A stretch of 64,000 nucleotides of DNA from Alphaproteobacteria bacterium (GCA_009928665.1 SACF01000018.1:1-64000), one strand, 5' to 3'. Positions 9,501 through 17,339 are shown, numbered from the stretch's first letter. The notes: generated from the letters alone by a model not told the origin. Numbers and translations are program-made.

Positions 9501-9611
9501 TGCTTCATAGATCAGACAATCATCTTTTTCAAGAATTACTTTAATCAACCTGGCCAGATCAGGATAATCATCGATCACCAGGATTTTTACCGGTTCCTTT
9601 TGATCCCTCAT
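6582..9611 (-). CDS. cytoplasmic hybrid histidine kinase (REC-PAS x4-HisKA-HATPase-REC)
   Basis: 1009 residues with no transmembrane segment. An N-terminal receiver domain (about 8-125; ILVIDD, phospho-Asp in LILLDIMMP) comes first. Four PAS/PAC modules follow (about 140-250, 262-375, 385-500, 505-625, each ending in a DITE/DIQE-type PAC signature). Then come HisKA with FLANMSHEIRTPMNAILGF (phospho-His), HATPase with N, G1 (SDTGKGIP) and G2 (GAGLGLSIS) boxes, and a C-terminal receiver (about 893-1005; LILLDINMP). Such double-receiver kinases take part in multistep phosphorelays. The cue may be redox or a small ligand through PAS, not determinable here. It lies just downstream of cydAB, which suggests but does not prove a redox role. 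Confidence 0.9.
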   Translation of the reverse strand: MRDQKEPVKILVIDDYPDLARLIKVILEKDDCLIYEANNGKSGIKLARSIHPDLILLDIMMPVMDGFEVCRHLKDDPLTGEALVVLISALKTEQADQYNGLENNADGFITLPLSNKELREHILAYLQIILSERHFHQNQPYFEDIFETMGDGIGYTTLTGKIIAVNRALENMIGVNRKELLGKNIIPITSRLLSGNQKKIIVPLLSDIIKGKEIRPFCVEINNRVLEVNSKYNSATKRLIGVFRDITELKAANEAVRASENRLRNLYDNMAEGVCLHKMVYNEHGTPVNYRIVGINRRYESIIKLNREEVLGKLATEVYNTETPPYFEMYSAVVRNQVSNQFETYYAPMDRYFSISISPWESDGFATLFSDITERKKIEKELILNEERTRILLDLAPDAFFQGDNSGNFILVNDKASELTGYSKEELYQMNMKGLFDPGQLAEKPLQYRQLSRSETLQVEREIVRKDGSLLPVEMSSRAMPDSTYQSFFRDIQERKAAELTIRESEEKFRTLAECSPNAIMIYQDDHWVYTNPAGEQISGYPAAELYRMKFWEFITEEYRDMIRDKGRRRLQGDQFTGDYELKIRTRNGSQRWIHLTASSLSYLGKPAGIVSVADITDRKIMEEELQIALEQAQESDRLKSAFLANMSHEIRTPMNAILGFSDLLGQPENTPDEQAHFTSIIRNAGERLMHIINDIIDLSKLDSKQVRITPTVCNIGKILQTTVEAFRESELLKKKPGLLLITESDGSEHNLITETDAIRLQQVLDNLITNAIKYTSKGTITLGVHLLKKDGREVLEFYVSDTGKGIPADKLRIIFERFRQVEEQEYREGAGLGLSISKALVELLGGAISVASEPGKGTTFSFTIPYLPVKTITTPAPVKTASEQPDLRGKYIIVAEDDDDTWLFLTVTLKGTGAELKRATNGKILMEMLKDRMADLILLDINMPLMTGYECIAEIRNKQYPVKVIAQTAYAMTEERNHCLAVGCDDYLAKPLSKTGLFTSLKNILPTL

Positions 9612-9637
9612 AAACTGGAAAGCGTCTGAATTTGACG

Positions 9638-9733
9638 CTACGAATCAAATTTACGTACAAATTTTGAAATGACAAACCAGGATCCCACGATCAGAACGGG
9701 CCAGGCGATAAGCCAGAGTATCTGCGTTATCAT
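9638..9733 (-). CDS. candidate CydX-like small subunit of cytochrome bd
   Basis: A 31-residue ORF begins with ATG at 9733, 10 bp after the cydB stop, and ends at TAG 9638. The peptide starts MITQILWLIAWPVLIVGSW and forms one hydrophobic helix of about 20 residues followed by a basic tail. Size, single helix and position directly after cydB match the small accessory subunits CydX/CydS/CydH, which stabilise the heme groups of bd oxidases. Sequence identity with E. coli CydX is not evident, so homology is inferred from context. Confidence 0.6.
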   Translation of the reverse strand: MITQILWLIAWPVLIVGSWFVISKFVRKFDS

Positions 9734-9743
9734 TGTATTTGAT

Positions 9744-10916
9744 TTAATATTTGTGTGATTCACCTTTTAATTCTTCAAGATCGATCTTGCGGTTGTCGAT
9801 CGAACGCCAGGCATACCAGATGTAGGCTATAACAAACGGAACCAGCAACGAAACATAACTCATGGCCACCAGGGTATAGTGGCTGGAGGAGCTGTTTTCG
9901 ATGGTCAGCGAGCTCTGCAGGTCGGCTGTCGAAGGGTAATACGCCGTATGGTTAAACCCGGCCAGCAGGAAGAGGGAGAAAACCGTAAGTACCGTACCGA
10001 TGCCGGTTGCCCAGATCCCTTTCGTATGACATTTGACAAAACAGGTTATGGCCCGGAAAATTCCGAGCAGTACCATGACCACACCCAGCAGGAAAAGGAC
10101 TGCAACCATGGGCATCCCGATCAGGTTGTGGAGGTATTTATAGGGTTCCATGGTTATTTCGCCGGTTTGCGGGTTCACGGCAAAGCCGTCGCGCAGGAGC
10201 AGCCAGATGGCAAAGATCAGGAAGAAGACTACAAAGGGGATGGCATTGTAAAGCAGTTGTTTTTTTACCCGTTCCATGATGGCCGCGTTGTTCAGCCGGT
10301 TCATGAAATAGAGCAGGGCCAGCACGCGGGCTAAGAAGAAAACGGTAAGGCCGAGCGCGAGGTTATGCAGATTCAATGCCGCTTCGAGTCCGTAAGCGGG
10401 TCCGACCCATTCGGAAATTACCGGCATTTTGACTCCGGTCACGTTGGTCAGGTTCATTTTGTTTACCATGAATTCCGATCCGGTGAAAAAGGTAGCCACG
10501 GCGGTGCCGATGAGTACGGTTCCAAGTAGTCCGTTGATGAACAGAAGGGTCTCGTAGGTTCGGTGACCAAAGAAGTTGTTGGGTTTCGACCGGTATTCGT
10601 AGGAAATGGCTTGTACGACGAAGGCGATCAGGATCAGCATCCAGACCCAGTAAGCTCCTCCGAAACTGGTCGAATAGAAGAGGGGGAAAGAGGCGAAAAA
10701 TGCGCCCCCGAAAGTGACCAGTGTGGTGAAGGTGAACTCCCATTTGCGGCCGAGGAGGTTGACCAGCAAAGTGCGCTCATCTTCGGTCTTTCCCAGGGTG
10801 TAGATCATGGTTTGTCCGCCCTGAACGAACATCAGGAACACGAGTAGCGCACCCAGCAGGGAAACAATGATCCACCAGTATTGTTGCAGCGTCAGTTGTG
10901 AAAATGTCTCAAACAT
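9744..10916 (-). CDS. cydB: cytochrome bd ubiquinol oxidase subunit II
   Basis: 390-residue polytopic membrane protein with nine or so helices. The start TLQQYWWIIVSLLGALLVFLMFVQGGQ and the KWEFTFTTLVTFGGAFFASFPLFYSTSFGG block are typical of CydB. Subunit II pairs with CydA in the bd-type terminal oxidase that reduces O2 to water from menaquinol or ubiquinol, scavenging oxygen at low tension. Encoded 18 bp after cydA on the same strand. Confidence 0.93.
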   Translation of the reverse strand: MFETFSQLTLQQYWWIIVSLLGALLVFLMFVQGGQTMIYTLGKTEDERTLLVNLLGRKWEFTFTTLVTFGGAFFASFPLFYSTSFGGAYWVWMLILIAFVVQAISYEYRSKPNNFFGHRTYETLLFINGLLGTVLIGTAVATFFTGSEFMVNKMNLTNVTGVKMPVISEWVGPAYGLEAALNLHNLALGLTVFFLARVLALLYFMNRLNNAAIMERVKKQLLYNAIPFVVFFLIFAIWLLLRDGFAVNPQTGEITMEPYKYLHNLIGMPMVAVLFLLGVVMVLLGIFRAITCFVKCHTKGIWATGIGTVLTVFSLFLLAGFNHTAYYPSTADLQSSLTIENSSSSHYTLVAMSYVSLLVPFVIAYIWYAWRSIDNRKIDLEELKGESHKY

Positions 10917-10934
10917 GGCTCAGGATTTAAACGG

Positions 10935-12491
10935 TTAATGACTTTCTGAATTGATCGGTGCGGGCCCTTTTTTGATCTGGGTGATCATGATCCCGATCTC
11001 GGCAATCAACAATCCGGTAAATAAAACGGCGAACATCCAGAAGGTGATTTGCACCGATGCCGGTTTGATCTGCGAAACCGCTGCAATGGTGGGCATGATA
11101 TCCTGGATCACCCAGGGTTGACGGCCTACTTCAGCTACGACCCAGCCCAACATCGAAGCAAGATAGGCCAACGGGATGGTCCACAATGCGGTGTAAAGAA
11201 TAAATCGTTTCGTTTCGATCCTTTTTTTAAGGGTCAGCCACAGTACGACCAGCAACAATGCCAGAAAATGAAAACCCAGTCCGACCATGATCCGGAAGGA
11301 GTAGAAAGAGGTGGGAATGCTCGGGATCAGTTCATGGACATCGCGGCCGGCATAATATCCATATCCGAAATGGGGATAATTATCTTCAAACTGCGCCAGT
11401 GAAACGTGTGCCAGACTGTCGTTACCACTTTTCTTTGCTTCACGGTACGCGGCCAGCGCCCGGATCGCGATGGCGCCTTTCTCACTCCGCTCGGTGTATG
11501 ATGGGATATTGTGCTGCGGATTTCCGTGAACCAGGTCCCTGATCCCCGGTACATATGCATTGGCATCGAGAAATGCCATGTAGGAAAGCATATCGGGTAT
11601 TTCGATTTTGAAGGCAAAGTTCTCCTTTTTATGTTCAGCCTGCGATGGGTCACGCTGCAGCAGGCCGATTGCTGTGAGGGGCGCATTTTGCCGGCCCTCG
11701 TAAAGGTTTTCCATCGCGGCGAACTTCATGGGCTGGTATTTGGCTACGGTTCTGGCAGATCCGTCGCCGGTGAGGATCACGAAAAGAATCGAGAGAACAC
11801 CAAATGCCGAGGCAACCAGGATGCTCCGTTGGGCGAAAAGTTGTTCCCGTTTCTTCAGAAGATACCAGGCGCTTATGCCAACCACAAAGATGGCTGCCAG
11901 AACATAGCCCTGTGAAACGGTATGCAGGAATTTATTGATGGCTACCGGCGAGAAGAGCACTTCCCAGAAATTGACCATCTCGTTGCGGACGGTATCGGGG
12001 TTGAATCGCATTCCGGCTGGGTGCTGCATCCAGCCATTGGCAACCAGGATCCAGAGCGCCGAGAGATTTGAGCCGATGGCGACCAGCCAGGTGGAGGCCA
12101 GGTGGAACCGCTTCCCGACTTTATTCCAGCCGAAAAACATCACGGCAATGAAGGTACTTTCCATGAAGAAGGCCATGATCCCTTCGATGGCGAGCGGGGC
12201 GCCGAAAATGTCGCCGACAAACCAAGAATAGTTCGACCAGTTGGTCCCGAACTGGAATTCCAGGATTATTCCGGTAGCCACGCCGATGGCAAAGTTGATC
12301 CCGAAAAGGGTCATCCAGAATTTGGTGATGCGCTTCCATTCGGGATTACCCGTTCGAACATAAAGAGTTTCCATAAAGGCGATGATGAACGAAAGGCCCA
12401 GGGTAAGCGGTACAAAGATCCAGTGGTACATGGCGGTGAGGGCAAACTGCGCCCGCGACCAGTCAACCAGCGAAAAATCAATATGTTCCAT
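10935..12491 (-). CDS. cydA: cytochrome bd ubiquinol oxidase subunit I
   Basis: 518 residues, close to E. coli CydA (522). The N-terminal helix carries the heme-ligand His in ALTAMYHWIFVPLTLGLSF. The quinol-binding Q loop follows VAKYQPMKFAAME, and the loop between helices VI and VII is long (about residues 245-385), i.e. the long-Q-loop type. GRQPWVIQDI near residue 445 is the conserved CydA motif. First gene of cydA-cydB-small ORF. The enzyme allows oxygen removal and respiration in an otherwise anaerobic-looking gene set. No regulatory site is obvious upstream. Confidence 0.95.
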   Translation of the reverse strand: MEHIDFSLVDWSRAQFALTAMYHWIFVPLTLGLSFIIAFMETLYVRTGNPEWKRITKFWMTLFGINFAIGVATGIILEFQFGTNWSNYSWFVGDIFGAPLAIEGIMAFFMESTFIAVMFFGWNKVGKRFHLASTWLVAIGSNLSALWILVANGWMQHPAGMRFNPDTVRNEMVNFWEVLFSPVAINKFLHTVSQGYVLAAIFVVGISAWYLLKKREQLFAQRSILVASAFGVLSILFVILTGDGSARTVAKYQPMKFAAMENLYEGRQNAPLTAIGLLQRDPSQAEHKKENFAFKIEIPDMLSYMAFLDANAYVPGIRDLVHGNPQHNIPSYTERSEKGAIAIRALAAYREAKKSGNDSLAHVSLAQFEDNYPHFGYGYYAGRDVHELIPSIPTSFYSFRIMVGLGFHFLALLLVVLWLTLKKRIETKRFILYTALWTIPLAYLASMLGWVVAEVGRQPWVIQDIMPTIAAVSQIKPASVQITFWMFAVLFTGLLIAEIGIMITQIKKGPAPINSESH

Positions 12492-12739
12492 AAATTTCAG
12501 GTTTGTTAAAACAATGTATGGATATTGCGTAAAGAATGAGTAAATTGTTCGAAATCAGGTGAACTCGTGGAAATTGCATCCGGAAATAATAAAAATCTGA
12601 TCACAAATATAAACATTTGAAGATATAATGAAAATATTATGATCATATTCTGTCGGGATATCTGACAGGGGGAGATTAAATGGTTTTATTAGCCACAGAA
12701 TCATCAAATATCATATGGATGACTTTAATTTAATCTCTT

Positions 12740-12806
12740 CGGGTAAATTCCCCGCCCCTTGGGGCAGAACCAGGGTCCAGGGCTTGCCCTGGGGTTCATA
12801 CCAATT
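12740..12806 (-). repeat. dispersed 67-bp hairpin element, copy 1
   Basis: Two GC-rich dyads, CCCCGCCCCTTGGGGC and CCAGGGCTTGCCCTGG, are separated by a short spacer, with flanking AATTC and ACCAATT. A second copy is at 17008-17076. Both lie immediately 3' of a minus-strand gene (17 bp after the thioesterase stop here), so the element would be transcribed into 3' UTRs. The remainder of the 12492-12823 gap is AT-rich; apart from the cydA upstream region I see nothing else in it. Confidence 0.75.
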
Positions 12807-12823
12807 GATTATTATTAAAATTG

Positions 12824-13264
12824 TTACGATTCTGAAAAGCCGGAATAAGGGAGAAGAGTAGCCAGCCGGCCTGCCGGATCCACGGCAGTAAATATAAAAC
12901 TCCCTGAAACAGCCTTTTCAGACTCTGGATTTTGTGAATTTATAATCCATACTTCTGTTAAAACCGTCAGGTGAAAGCGTGTGCATCGTACTATTTCTGC
13001 AGAAATATTCAGCGTCATCCCCACTCTGATCGGTTTGATAAATTTTACATCTTTTATTCGTGCTGTAACCAGTGATTGACCGGTAAACGATTTTGCGGTA
13101 AGGTAGGCGGTTTCATCCATCCATTTCAGCGCATTACCACCAAACAACATTTCCTGATCATTCAGATGTTTTGGTAAAACCAGTCGTGACTGGCTTAAAA
13201 GATACGATTCTTTCAAGGGGCAATATTTAGTTTTTAAGAATTGGTGTTTACTCCGAATTTTCAT
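12824..13264 (-). CDS. acyl-CoA thioesterase, hotdog fold
   Basis: 146-residue hotdog-fold protein of the YciA/ACOT type. The motif LPKHLNDQEMLFGGNALKW (residues about 30-48) followed by MDETAYLTA is the signature HxN...GG...MDE helix, and SGSFIFTAVD is the usual C-terminal strand. It hydrolyses acyl-CoA to free acid and CoA; chain-length preference cannot be read. The start at 13264 lies 8 bp after the stop of the upstream PAP2 gene, so the two are likely co-transcribed. Confidence 0.8.
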   Translation of the reverse strand: MKIRSKHQFLKTKYCPLKESYLLSQSRLVLPKHLNDQEMLFGGNALKWMDETAYLTAKSFTGQSLVTARIKDVKFIKPIRVGMTLNISAEIVRCTRFHLTVLTEVWIINSQNPESEKAVSGSFIFTAVDPAGRLATLLPYSGFSES

Positions 13265-13272
13265 CCCTTTGT

Positions 13273-13827
13273 TTATGCTTTCTTACGAAGCGAAGGGTTA
13301 GCCATTTTAAAGATATACAGGATTAACCATCCGAGGAAACCACCGATCAGCATTCCCGCCAGCACATCGCTGGGATAGTGAACTCCCAGGGCGATCCGTG
13401 AATAACCGACCAGTAAGGCCCAGGTGACAGCCGTGATGGTAACAGACTTTCGTCTGAAACACAGCGAAAGGGTTACGGCAAGGGCAAAAGCCTCCATCGA
13501 ATGGCCAGATGGGAATGAAGATTCACCGCCGTCCGATCGTTTTTCGATATGTTGATGGGTATAAAAGGGTCTTTCACGGTAGATCAATGACTTCATTACA
13601 GGGCTGACGACTGCTACCGCTATCAGAACGATTGCAAGGATCAGGGAATAATACCGGAGCAGGGATTGTTTTCTGATGAAAGAGAAAATGAAGACCATGA
13701 TTACGACTGCGATACTGACGTAAGTGGTGACCGAGGAGATGAATTGCAAAAACGGGATGGAACCGGGAATATAATGATGGTTAAACCAGGATAGTAGCGC
13801 CGTATCAATCGCTGTAAAGCTATTCAT
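13273..13827 (-). CDS. PAP2 family phosphatase
   Basis: 184-residue membrane protein with about five helices. All three acid-phosphatase motifs are present: KSLIYRERP, SSFPSGHS and GYSRIALGVHYPSDVLAG. It may dephosphorylate undecaprenyl pyrophosphate or phosphatidic acid. The start MNSFTAIDTALLSW at 13827 fits family members better than the longer frame to 13875, which would run into the DUF5320 promoter region. Confidence 0.85.
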   Translation of the reverse strand: MNSFTAIDTALLSWFNHHYIPGSIPFLQFISSVTTYVSIAVVIMVFIFSFIRKQSLLRYYSLILAIVLIAVAVVSPVMKSLIYRERPFYTHQHIEKRSDGGESSFPSGHSMEAFALAVTLSLCFRRKSVTITAVTWALLVGYSRIALGVHYPSDVLAGMLIGGFLGWLILYIFKMANPSLRKKA

Positions 13828-13918
13828 GAAGAGAATGACCTGAAAAACAAAACTATTTGTGGAGTCGTGCCGCAAAAATAGGGTTTATATCCGTTATTTA
13901 TTACATAAAATTTTATTA

Positions 13919-13932
13919 TGAACAAATGTTCA
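13919..13932. promoter_or_regulatory. operator TGAACAAATGTTCA upstream of DUF5320-Mrp
   Basis: Inverted repeat with arms TGAACA/TGTTCA, one base different from the perfect TGAACATATGTTCA found at three other promoters of the window. It ends 1 bp before TAAATTTG (13934-13941), a TAnnTTTG-type -7 element of Bacteroidota promoters on the + strand. The DUF5320 start codon follows at 13965. The placement against the -7 element predicts transcriptional control, more likely repression. Confidence 0.75.
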
Positions 13933-13964
13933 CTAAATTTGCAAAAAATGAAATTCTCGCAGGT

Positions 13965-14168
13965 ATGCCACATTTAAATGGAACGGGGCCTGAAGGAAAA
14001 GGATCGCAATCAGGCCGCAGCCTTGGTCTTTGTGCTAAGGCTTCCCGGGAAGAGTCCCTGAAGAAATTGGGAAAAGGAATGGGAAAAAGACGAAAGTCGA
14101 AAGGCGGAACCGGTCAGGGTCGAAGGTTGAAAAGTACCGATCAAATAAAAAACGAAAAAAATGGATAA
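13965..14168 (+). CDS. DUF5320-like small basic protein
   Basis: 67 residues starting MPHLNGTGPEGKGSQSGRSL, matching the MPxxxGTGPxGxGxxTGR opening of DUF5320 proteins, followed by a Lys/Arg/Gly-rich tail. These proteins are regularly encoded with Mrp-type ATPases, NifX-like proteins and DUF134 regulators in anaerobes; their function is unknown. The ATG at 13965 is chosen because upstream in-frame codons would cover the operator and -7 element. The stop overlaps the next start by 8 bp, so it is coupled to the Mrp gene. Confidence 0.72.
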   Translation: MPHLNGTGPEGKGSQSGRSLGLCAKASREESLKKLGKGMGKRRKSKGGTGQGRRLKSTDQIKNEKNG

Positions 14169-14958
14169 ACTCTTTGAAAAATTGCCCCTGGATGGGGTTA
14201 AAAACATTATAGCTGTCGCTTCGGGAAAGGGCGGAGTCGGAAAATCGACCGTGGCGGCCAATCTGGCTGTTGCGCTGGCGCGAAACGGATTCAGGACCGC
14301 ATTGGTCGATGCCGATTTGTACGGACCGTCGATTCCCCGGATGTTTGGCATCGAATCGATGCGTCCGGAAATGACGGCTCGGGGAGAAAAAGAGTTGATG
14401 CTTCCGATTGAAAAGTTTGGTGTCAGCATCATGTCGATCGGTTTTTTTGTCGCACCGAATCAATCGTTGATCTGGCGTGGCCCGATGGCATCTTCGGCCA
14501 TGACCCAGCTTTTCGAAGAAACCTTTTGGGATGGCATAGATTATATGATTCTTGATTTTCCTCCGGGCACCGGCGATATTCAGTTGACGGCCGTTCAAAA
14601 ATTAAATCTTACAGGAGTCATTATTGTGACTACTCCGCAGGGTATTGCCCTGAACGACGTCCGGAAAGCGGCTTCCATGTTCAATAACCCCGATATTAAA
14701 GTGCCTATCCTGGGAGTTATCGAAAACATGTCATGGTTTACACCGGCAAACCATCCCGAAGAGCGGTATTTTATTTTTGGTTCCGGCGGAGGCGAAACAA
14801 TTGCCGAAGAATATCAGACAAAATTGTTGGGAAAAATTCCTCTGGTATCTGAAGTCGGAGAAGCGGCCGAAAAAGGAAAAAGTATTTTCAGTCAGCCGAA
14901 TAAAGTTGTGGTGGAGGAATTTGAAAAGATTGCCAAATCGATTCTTCAAATGGTGTAA
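14161..14958 (+). CDS. Mrp/NBP35 family P-loop ATPase
   Basis: 265 residues. The Walker A region VASGKGGVGKSTVAANLAVAL (about 20-39) with the signature second Lys, DADLYGPSIPRM, and DFPPGTGDIQLT are classic Mrp features. The usual C-terminal CPxC pair is replaced: the region reads MSWFTPANHPEERYFIFG, as in other Bacteroidota Mrp. The N-terminal DUF59 domain of most Mrp proteins is absent. The family carries and transfers Fe-S or related metal clusters. The operon with a DUF5320 protein behind a shared operator points to a role in the DUF134/NifX-associated system rather than general Fe-S assembly. Confidence 0.88.
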   Translation: MDKLFEKLPLDGVKNIIAVASGKGGVGKSTVAANLAVALARNGFRTALVDADLYGPSIPRMFGIESMRPEMTARGEKELMLPIEKFGVSIMSIGFFVAPNQSLIWRGPMASSAMTQLFEETFWDGIDYMILDFPPGTGDIQLTAVQKLNLTGVIIVTTPQGIALNDVRKAASMFNNPDIKVPILGVIENMSWFTPANHPEERYFIFGSGGGETIAEEYQTKLLGKIPLVSEVGEAAEKGKSIFSQPNKVVVEEFEKIAKSILQMV

Positions 14959-15051
14959 TCTGACGGCCTCGAAATCGGACACCCTGAACCGCCTGATTAT
15001 CTTAAAACCACTTTATTTTCAAATCATTCGTGATTATACGGATGTGGTTTC

Positions 15052-16884
15052 TTAATCAGTTGAACCCTGAACAGGAGCTTTGGGAAACCTGACTCCGGCA
15101 TTTTTTGAGATCACCCGGCCCCCGGCATCTTTTTCATCACAACGGCTTGCAACCACCATCCATGAGAAAGGAACATCTGAAGTTCCCTTCATCAGCTCTT
15201 TCACATCAAATCCCTCGGCCGACTTTTTCGTGACGTAAACACCTTTGCAGTCGCCTTCCATTTGTATAAATACCTTCATCGGATGATGCTCATCTACAAC
15301 AATGTTATTGGTAAAAACAGGATCGAGCGTAATATGACAACTACCGCCGTTCAACTTGCCGGTGCCATGATCAGATAATAAAATTTCAGGTGATTCAGAA
15401 CAAAACATCGATACTTTTTCACCCGACGGTGTTGAAGCAATTGTCGCAACGCTACCCGTACCGGTGATCTTGTAGCTGGTTCCGGAGAAAACAGCGCCAA
15501 CCCAGGCATAAGCAGTTCCCGATGAAAAATATCCACCTGAGCGGTCACCGGAAGTTTTCAGGTTAGATCCAAGAATAGCGGGATAGGTGCTTGAATTTTC
15601 GGCATAAATGGCATTGGTGCCCTCCGTGGCGTTGTTCTTTACATACAGGGTACTGTAAAGGTTGCTTGAATTTGAAGCGTAAATGGAATTACCGCTGGTT
15701 GCAACTGCTGCCAGGGTAGTGAAAGAACCATTATTGGAGGCATAGATGGTAGCTTTGGAACTGCTGTTATTTTGGGCAAATAGTGTATTTCCGATACCCG
15801 AATTCAAACCAAGCGTAGGCCCGTCGGCATTGTTTTGAGCCCAGATGGTATACCTTTCCGAGCTTTCATTTTCAGCAAACAGCGCATTTCCCCCGGAGGC
15901 GATGGCTGCGATCGTGGTGAATGAGCCATTGTTTTTTGCATATACCGTGCTGTTGTCATTGCTCGAATTCTCAGCGTAGATTCCGTTTCCGGTTGTACAG
16001 TTCAAACCAAAAACCGGACCTGTTGATTTGTTTCTCGCCCAGATTGTATGATTGACCGGACTTGAATTCTCAGTATACAGCGCATGACCTGTTTGAGCCA
16101 GTGCGGCAAATGCAGTGAAAGACCCACGATTGGTGGCGAAAATCGTACTGTTGGAATCGCTGTTGTTCTCCGCGTACAAACCAAACCCCTTTGAACCGGA
16201 TAAACCCATAACAGGACCGGTTGAATCATTCTCCGCCCAAATAGTGTAGTAAGCCGGGCTGGCATTTATTGCATACAGCGCGTTGCCTCCGGATGACTGA
16301 TCGTAAATTCCTGTCGAGGTTCCTGCGTTGTGTAACCACACGGTGGCATGGGTCGAACTGGCGTTAGAGGCGATAATTGCGTTGCCAGAAATAGCTTCAG
16401 CCGAAATAACGGTTGATATATTGAAGGGATTAAAATGGATAAATCTTGCCGCCGGCCCCATTCCTGAGGTCTGAACCCTCATTGCCTCAATAGGATTTAT
16501 ATCGTTCGCTATGGAAAAGGATCCAACGCCTGCACTGCCTGTATTGGTAATGTCGAGTAACGTCGTCGTGGAAGAATAGGTTCCTGCATGCGGCAGAGCG
16601 AGCATGACTGTCCATTCGGGTGATGAGGGCGTTCCTTTATTAAGGTAATACTGGCTGGTAGAGGTACAAAAAACCGTCAATCCATGAGCCGGCAATACAA
16701 TGGCATGCATCTCGGAATAACTCATCCGGGGTACAAGCAGCCCTCTGGAGTTGGATTTCACATCGAGCATAGCAGAGAGATCGGGTGGTGACTGGTCGTC
16801 ATTTATAGCAACCTGGGCATATTGACGTAAGGTCATTAATGAAAATGAAAGAAAGAAAACAGAAGAAAATAAAATGGATTTCAT
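15052..16884 (-). CDS. exported protein with three 66-residue repeats
   Basis: 610 residues. A signal peptide (1-24) is followed by the VAINDDQSPPDLSAMLDVKS segment seen in many Bacteroidota surface proteins (a related segment occurs in the protein at 56202). Residues 200-397 are three tandem 66-residue repeats, each with a GNALYAENSS...TIWAxN half and a GNGIYAENSS...TIYAxNNGSF half; degenerate half-units flank them. A C-terminal region (about 500-600) with LDPVFTNNIV and FSWMVVASRCDE closes the protein. Probably a beta-solenoid or stalk at the cell surface; no enzymatic motif and no clear T9SS domain. Confidence 0.75.
   Translation of the reverse strand: MKSILFSSVFFLSFSLMTLRQYAQVAINDDQSPPDLSAMLDVKSNSRGLLVPRMSYSEMHAIVLPAHGLTVFCTSTSQYYLNKGTPSSPEWTVMLALPHAGTYSSTTTLLDITNTGSAGVGSFSIANDINPIEAMRVQTSGMGPAARFIHFNPFNISTVISAEAISGNAIIASNASSTHATVWLHNAGTSTGIYDQSSGGNALYAINASPAYYTIWAENDSTGPVMGLSGSKGFGLYAENNSDSNSTIFATNRGSFTAFAALAQTGHALYTENSSPVNHTIWARNKSTGPVFGLNCTTGNGIYAENSSNDNSTVYAKNNGSFTTIAAIASGGNALFAENESSERYTIWAQNNADGPTLGLNSGIGNTLFAQNNSSSKATIYASNNGSFTTLAAVATSGNSIYASNSSNLYSTLYVKNNATEGTNAIYAENSSTYPAILGSNLKTSGDRSGGYFSSGTAYAWVGAVFSGTSYKITGTGSVATIASTPSGEKVSMFCSESPEILLSDHGTGKLNGGSCHITLDPVFTNNIVVDEHHPMKVFIQMEGDCKGVYVTKKSAEGFDVKELMKGTSDVPFSWMVVASRCDEKDAGGRVISKNAGVRFPKAPVQGSTD
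15694..16287 (-). repeat. three tandem 198-bp coding repeats
   Basis: Coding repeat of 66 codons, three copies, inside the exported protein at 15052-16884. The copies differ at many positions, so they are old rather than slippage products. Each can be split into two shorter similar halves built around (L/I)(Y/F)AENSS and T(I/V)(W/Y)AxN. Confidence 0.75.
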
Positions 16885-17007
16885 AGCGCTTTATATTTAT
16901 GTTAATAAACACAATATTCCTTACCTGTTGCTAAAGATAAGCAATAAAGTAAGGAAAACTATAATATTCCATTAAATTTTGGGATCCTCCGAATTTTTTT
17001 ATGTCAT

Positions 17008-17076
17008 CGGGTTAAATTCCCCGCTTCTCCGTGGCGGAAACCGGGTCCAGGGCTTTCCCTGGGGTTAATACCAATT
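17008..17076 (-). repeat. dispersed 67-bp hairpin element, copy 2
   Basis: Second copy of the element at 12740-12806, sharing AAATTCCCCGC, GGGTCCAGGGCTT.CCCTGGGGTT and ATACCAATT. The first dyad has diverged on both sides (CCGCTTCTCCGTGGCGG), preserving pairing. The last base touches the stop codon of the Cys-rich membrane protein gene, so this copy also sits at the 3' end of a minus-strand gene. Confidence 0.75.
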
Positions 17077-17318
17077 TATTTTTCCCCCGCTCTTTTATGA
17101 AAGACCAGTTTTCTGATGTCGGGCATGATGTACCAGAGATACAGGATAAGTGAAACCAGCAGGAGCGCTTTCCCTACAATGCAATAAGGACCGCAGAAAT
17201 ACGAATTACCGAATCCGAAAAGACAGGAAGCACAACCCAGAAGGACCATCAGCAGGTAATCAACCAATAAAAGCAACGGAAGACCAAAACAAAGTTTAAC
17301 AAACAAATTAATCTTCAT
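17076..17318 (-). CDS. small Cys-rich membrane protein under the TGAACATATGTTCA operator
   Basis: 80 residues with two hydrophobic helices (about 7-30 and 48-66). Between them lies the Cys-rich loop GCASCLFGFGNSYFCGPYC, giving Cys at about 28, 31, 42 and 46, a spacing suited to metal or cluster binding. I do not recognise the family. The ATG at 17318 is chosen; a TTG further upstream would place the coding region over the operator. The operator and -7 box lie just 5' of it, so it is a single-gene unit of the regulon described at 13919, 21893 and 30968. Confidence 0.65.
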   Translation of the reverse strand: MKINLFVKLCFGLPLLLLVDYLLMVLLGCASCLFGFGNSYFCGPYCIVGKALLLVSLILYLWYIMPDIRKLVFHKRAGEK

Positions 17319-17339
17319 CTTTTTTTTTGACAAATATAA

